Notes under the pieces: model-generated
The model's database searches: none
The model's input: the letters and a program-made list of their open reading frames with translations, nothing else
What the model was told of the DNA's origin: nothing
Program-made: the position numbers and the translations under genes
Shown here: positions 62,304 through 64,000 of the stretch, piece by piece
Numbering within the stretch: position 1 is the first letter of the stretch
Layout of the letters: each line of letters starts with the position of its first letter
Assembly: GCA_947846985.1 (NCBI GenBank)
Contig: CANTUZ010000006.1
Location: forward strand, 48,155,207-48,219,206
Direction of reading: 5' to 3'
Source: Fratercula arctica
Lineage: Eukaryota > Chordata > Aves > Charadriiformes > Alcidae
Length of the DNA: 64,000 nucleotides

Positions 62304-63350
62304 AATATTTAAAGCATGAATAAAATCAATATGATCACATATGGATTTGTATAACATCTTTTGTATGCTTCAAAGCGCACAGCAGAATTAGAAATCGCGT
62401 TAAACTCCAAAAATAATTTGATGGCAGATTACGCTAAGTATTTAATCACTCCAAAAAAACCAACCCCAACAAATGCCTCGGCTGAATCTCTCATACCAAA
62501 ATTGATTCTCTTGCACAGGATTTCAGACTTTGTAAAGTATTAAAGAGCTTAACTAGTAAATTAGAAGACAAGATAACTGCAATGTAGATAAATTAACATT
62601 GCTCACTGAATTTTAACCAGATTTTTGCCTAATTATTTATTCTCTGCTCTGTAGTAAAAATGAGCAAAAACAACTCCATAGAAATACAGGATTTTGAGTG
62701 GATTGGTTTTGTGTAACTGGGAGCAAAGGGTGCATATCCACATTTATTTGTATCTCATATTTAAGTTGTAAGGTATTTTGGCAGGGTTTGTCATTCATTA
62801 GGCATTTCGTCACTGCTTGGTCTAAGAGGATCATTGTCTTTGCTGGGAACCCGACCCTCTCGCTTGGGGCATTAGAAAGAAAGGAAAGGAGCATAAAATC
62901 TCCATAAATATGAGAGCTTCAAATAGTTTTGACTTTGTTCATATTCCCGTGCAGTGAGAGCCTGTTCAAACACTCAGAGTAGTTGCCGGCTAGCTTTGGT
63001 CATTTTTCTACCCATCTGGACAAATGGGGTAAAAACCCAGGTGAAAAAGCAATGCTGTAAATCTCCTTTATCACTTCCTATGAAAGCTAAACCTACAGCC
63101 CGCAAAATGTATGTGCTTTACTTCGCACGCCAAAGTCATCCTCTTGAAATCGATGGCACTTCTGAGGGGCATAGATTTAAACAAGAGCATCACTCCTTAC
63201 AGGTGCTGGATCAAGATTTATGGATGCGCTGTGGACGCTTCACTGAGAGATTTTGGCCACCAAAGCATCTGAGGATTCCTGGGTTTAGGCCTCGTGGCAG
63301 CTTGTCTGGCATGTTTTTTCAGTTTGTGCCATTCGCTCCTCTGCAGAGAA

Positions 63351-63560
63351 GGGTCAGGCAGGGGGGAGGCGGGGGATGCTGCTGCTCGGGAGTCCCGAGG
63401 GTGCCCGGGAGGGCTGTGGGGAGACACAGACTGTGGGGAGACAGAGACTGGGGAGGACGGAGCGTGAAGACTGGGAGCGAGGAGAGAGCCTACAGCACCG
63501 GAAAACCAGGGAGATGCTGAGTGGGGCTGGGAAGATACACCCCCCCCCAGACCTCTGGGT
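63351..63560 (+). other. G-skewed GC-rich island with a degenerate 17-bp tandem repeat
   Basis: Around 200 bases are far richer in G than their surroundings, including G6 (63361-63366) and G5 (63371-63375). CTGTGGGGAGACACAGA (63414-63430) is followed by a near-identical 17-base copy (63431-63447) and a decayed third copy. I count only about eight CpG in 200 bases, fewer than expected from its base content, so it does not read as a classic CpG island. It may be an old minisatellite. Confidence 0.6.
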
Positions 63561-64000
63561 GACAAAAGACATTTTCTCAGGAGCTTAGGGGCAGAGCAGT
63601 GCCTGCCACGATCCGCAGCGCTACACAGGGATTGACACCAAATGGGGGAGAGGAACAGCCTAGAACAGCAGAGGGAAATCTTTTCTAAATCCACTTTTCA
63701 TGCATTCTCTATCGTACGTAATCACTTTGAATTTTCTCTGTTCTAAAGAGTTAATTATTCTGGTTCTTATTCTAATGATATTAGGCCTTTTTACTATTAA
63801 GAGACTGTCTGTCTTTTCTGTGAACTCACTGTAAGGAGAAGGTCTAGGTGGATTTACCTCAAAGCTTTAGCTGAGTTAAAGTTCTATTACAAGCCATTGA
63901 GGTGATTTAATTTTATTTCTTCAGGACACTTTTTATGAGGAAAGTTAGTACATGCTGCAGTGCTTTGCTGAATCCAGGCTTCCTTCTTCTTCATTCCTAT

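Larger units (their letters stand above)
54593..64000. other. Unique non-coding stretch to the window end
   Basis: No gene is called. It holds the motif cluster at 56645-56942, a 9-bp tandem duplication at 57151-57168, T15 at 58631-58645, C11 at 62293-62303 and the G-rich island at 63351-63560. The 188-codon frame at 62954-63520 and the 158-codon minus frame at 63218-63694 overlap this GC-rich, low-complexity DNA and look like chance frames. Confidence 0.6.

Noticed and set aside
62954..63520. Longest open frame (188 codons, plus strand)
   Set aside because: Its C-terminal part lies in the G-rich low-complexity island with the 17-bp repeat. No domain is recognisable, and an equally long frame exists on the opposite strand, which points to composition rather than coding.
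63218..63694. 158-codon minus-strand open frame
   Set aside because: It is Ser/Pro-rich translation of the reverse strand of the same GC-rich DNA, with no domain or splice context.

Overview
This 64 kb window is vertebrate nuclear DNA, most likely from a bird. The main evidence is a sparse set of CR1 (chicken repeat 1) LINE fragments with the typical 3' end: a 'GGTCCCTTCCAAC' block followed by short 'TTCTATGAT' repeats. No other repeat class is abundant. Recognised repeats cover only about 4-5% by my rough tally, which fits a bird better than a turtle or crocodilian. The species and chromosome cannot be read from the sequence.

I find no protein-coding gene. Every long open frame is short, lies in a CR1 remnant, a tandem repeat or GC-rich low-complexity DNA, or shows no recognisable domain. 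The window reads as gene-desert or large-intron DNA: AT-rich, full of homopolymer runs, with patches of closely spaced homeodomain, TALE, SOX and FOX-like motifs that look like candidate developmental enhancers. Two small stretches near 13.5 kb and 14.2 kb have exon-like boundaries; the second encodes a leucine-rich-repeat-like peptide. Both are weak candidates.

Layout: 0-2.7 kb unique AT-rich DNA; 2.73-3.33 kb the longest recent-looking CR1 copy, with a perfect 15-bp hairpin; 5.17-5.65 kb candidate enhancer; 7.89-7.96, 9.84-10.17, 10.87-11.12 and 11.73-11.94 kb four CR1 pieces of different age and orientation, one internally deleted; 13.5-14.2 kb candidate exons; 15.9-19.5 kb three G-rich structures (two G4 motifs and a 17-G run); 24.1-28.6 kb two motif clusters, a CTCF-like pair and an old CR1; 29.43-29.54 kb a perfect 13-bp x 8 minisatellite; 30.24-30.69 kb a CR1 with its 3' end deleted; 33.3-33.7 kb a 25-A run, a homeodomain-motif cluster and a Z-DNA-prone tract; 34.03-34.56 kb a very old CR1 on the minus strand; 42.99-43.08 kb a possible and 49.27-49.38 kb a likely copy of an ancient palindromic interspersed repeat; 54.53-54.59 kb a CR1 3' tip; 56.64-56.95 kb a TALE/homeodomain cluster; 63.35-63.56 kb a G-skewed GC-rich island with a short tandem repeat.

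No new multi-gene system is present. The observations most worth following are the single-nucleotide-loop G-quadruplex near 19.5 kb, the perfect minisatellite, the ancient palindromic repeat, the TALE-site cluster at 56.6-56.9 kb and the LRR-like candidate exon at 14.2 kb. All identifications rest on reading the sequence and on remembered family consensus patterns; no alignment or database search was run.
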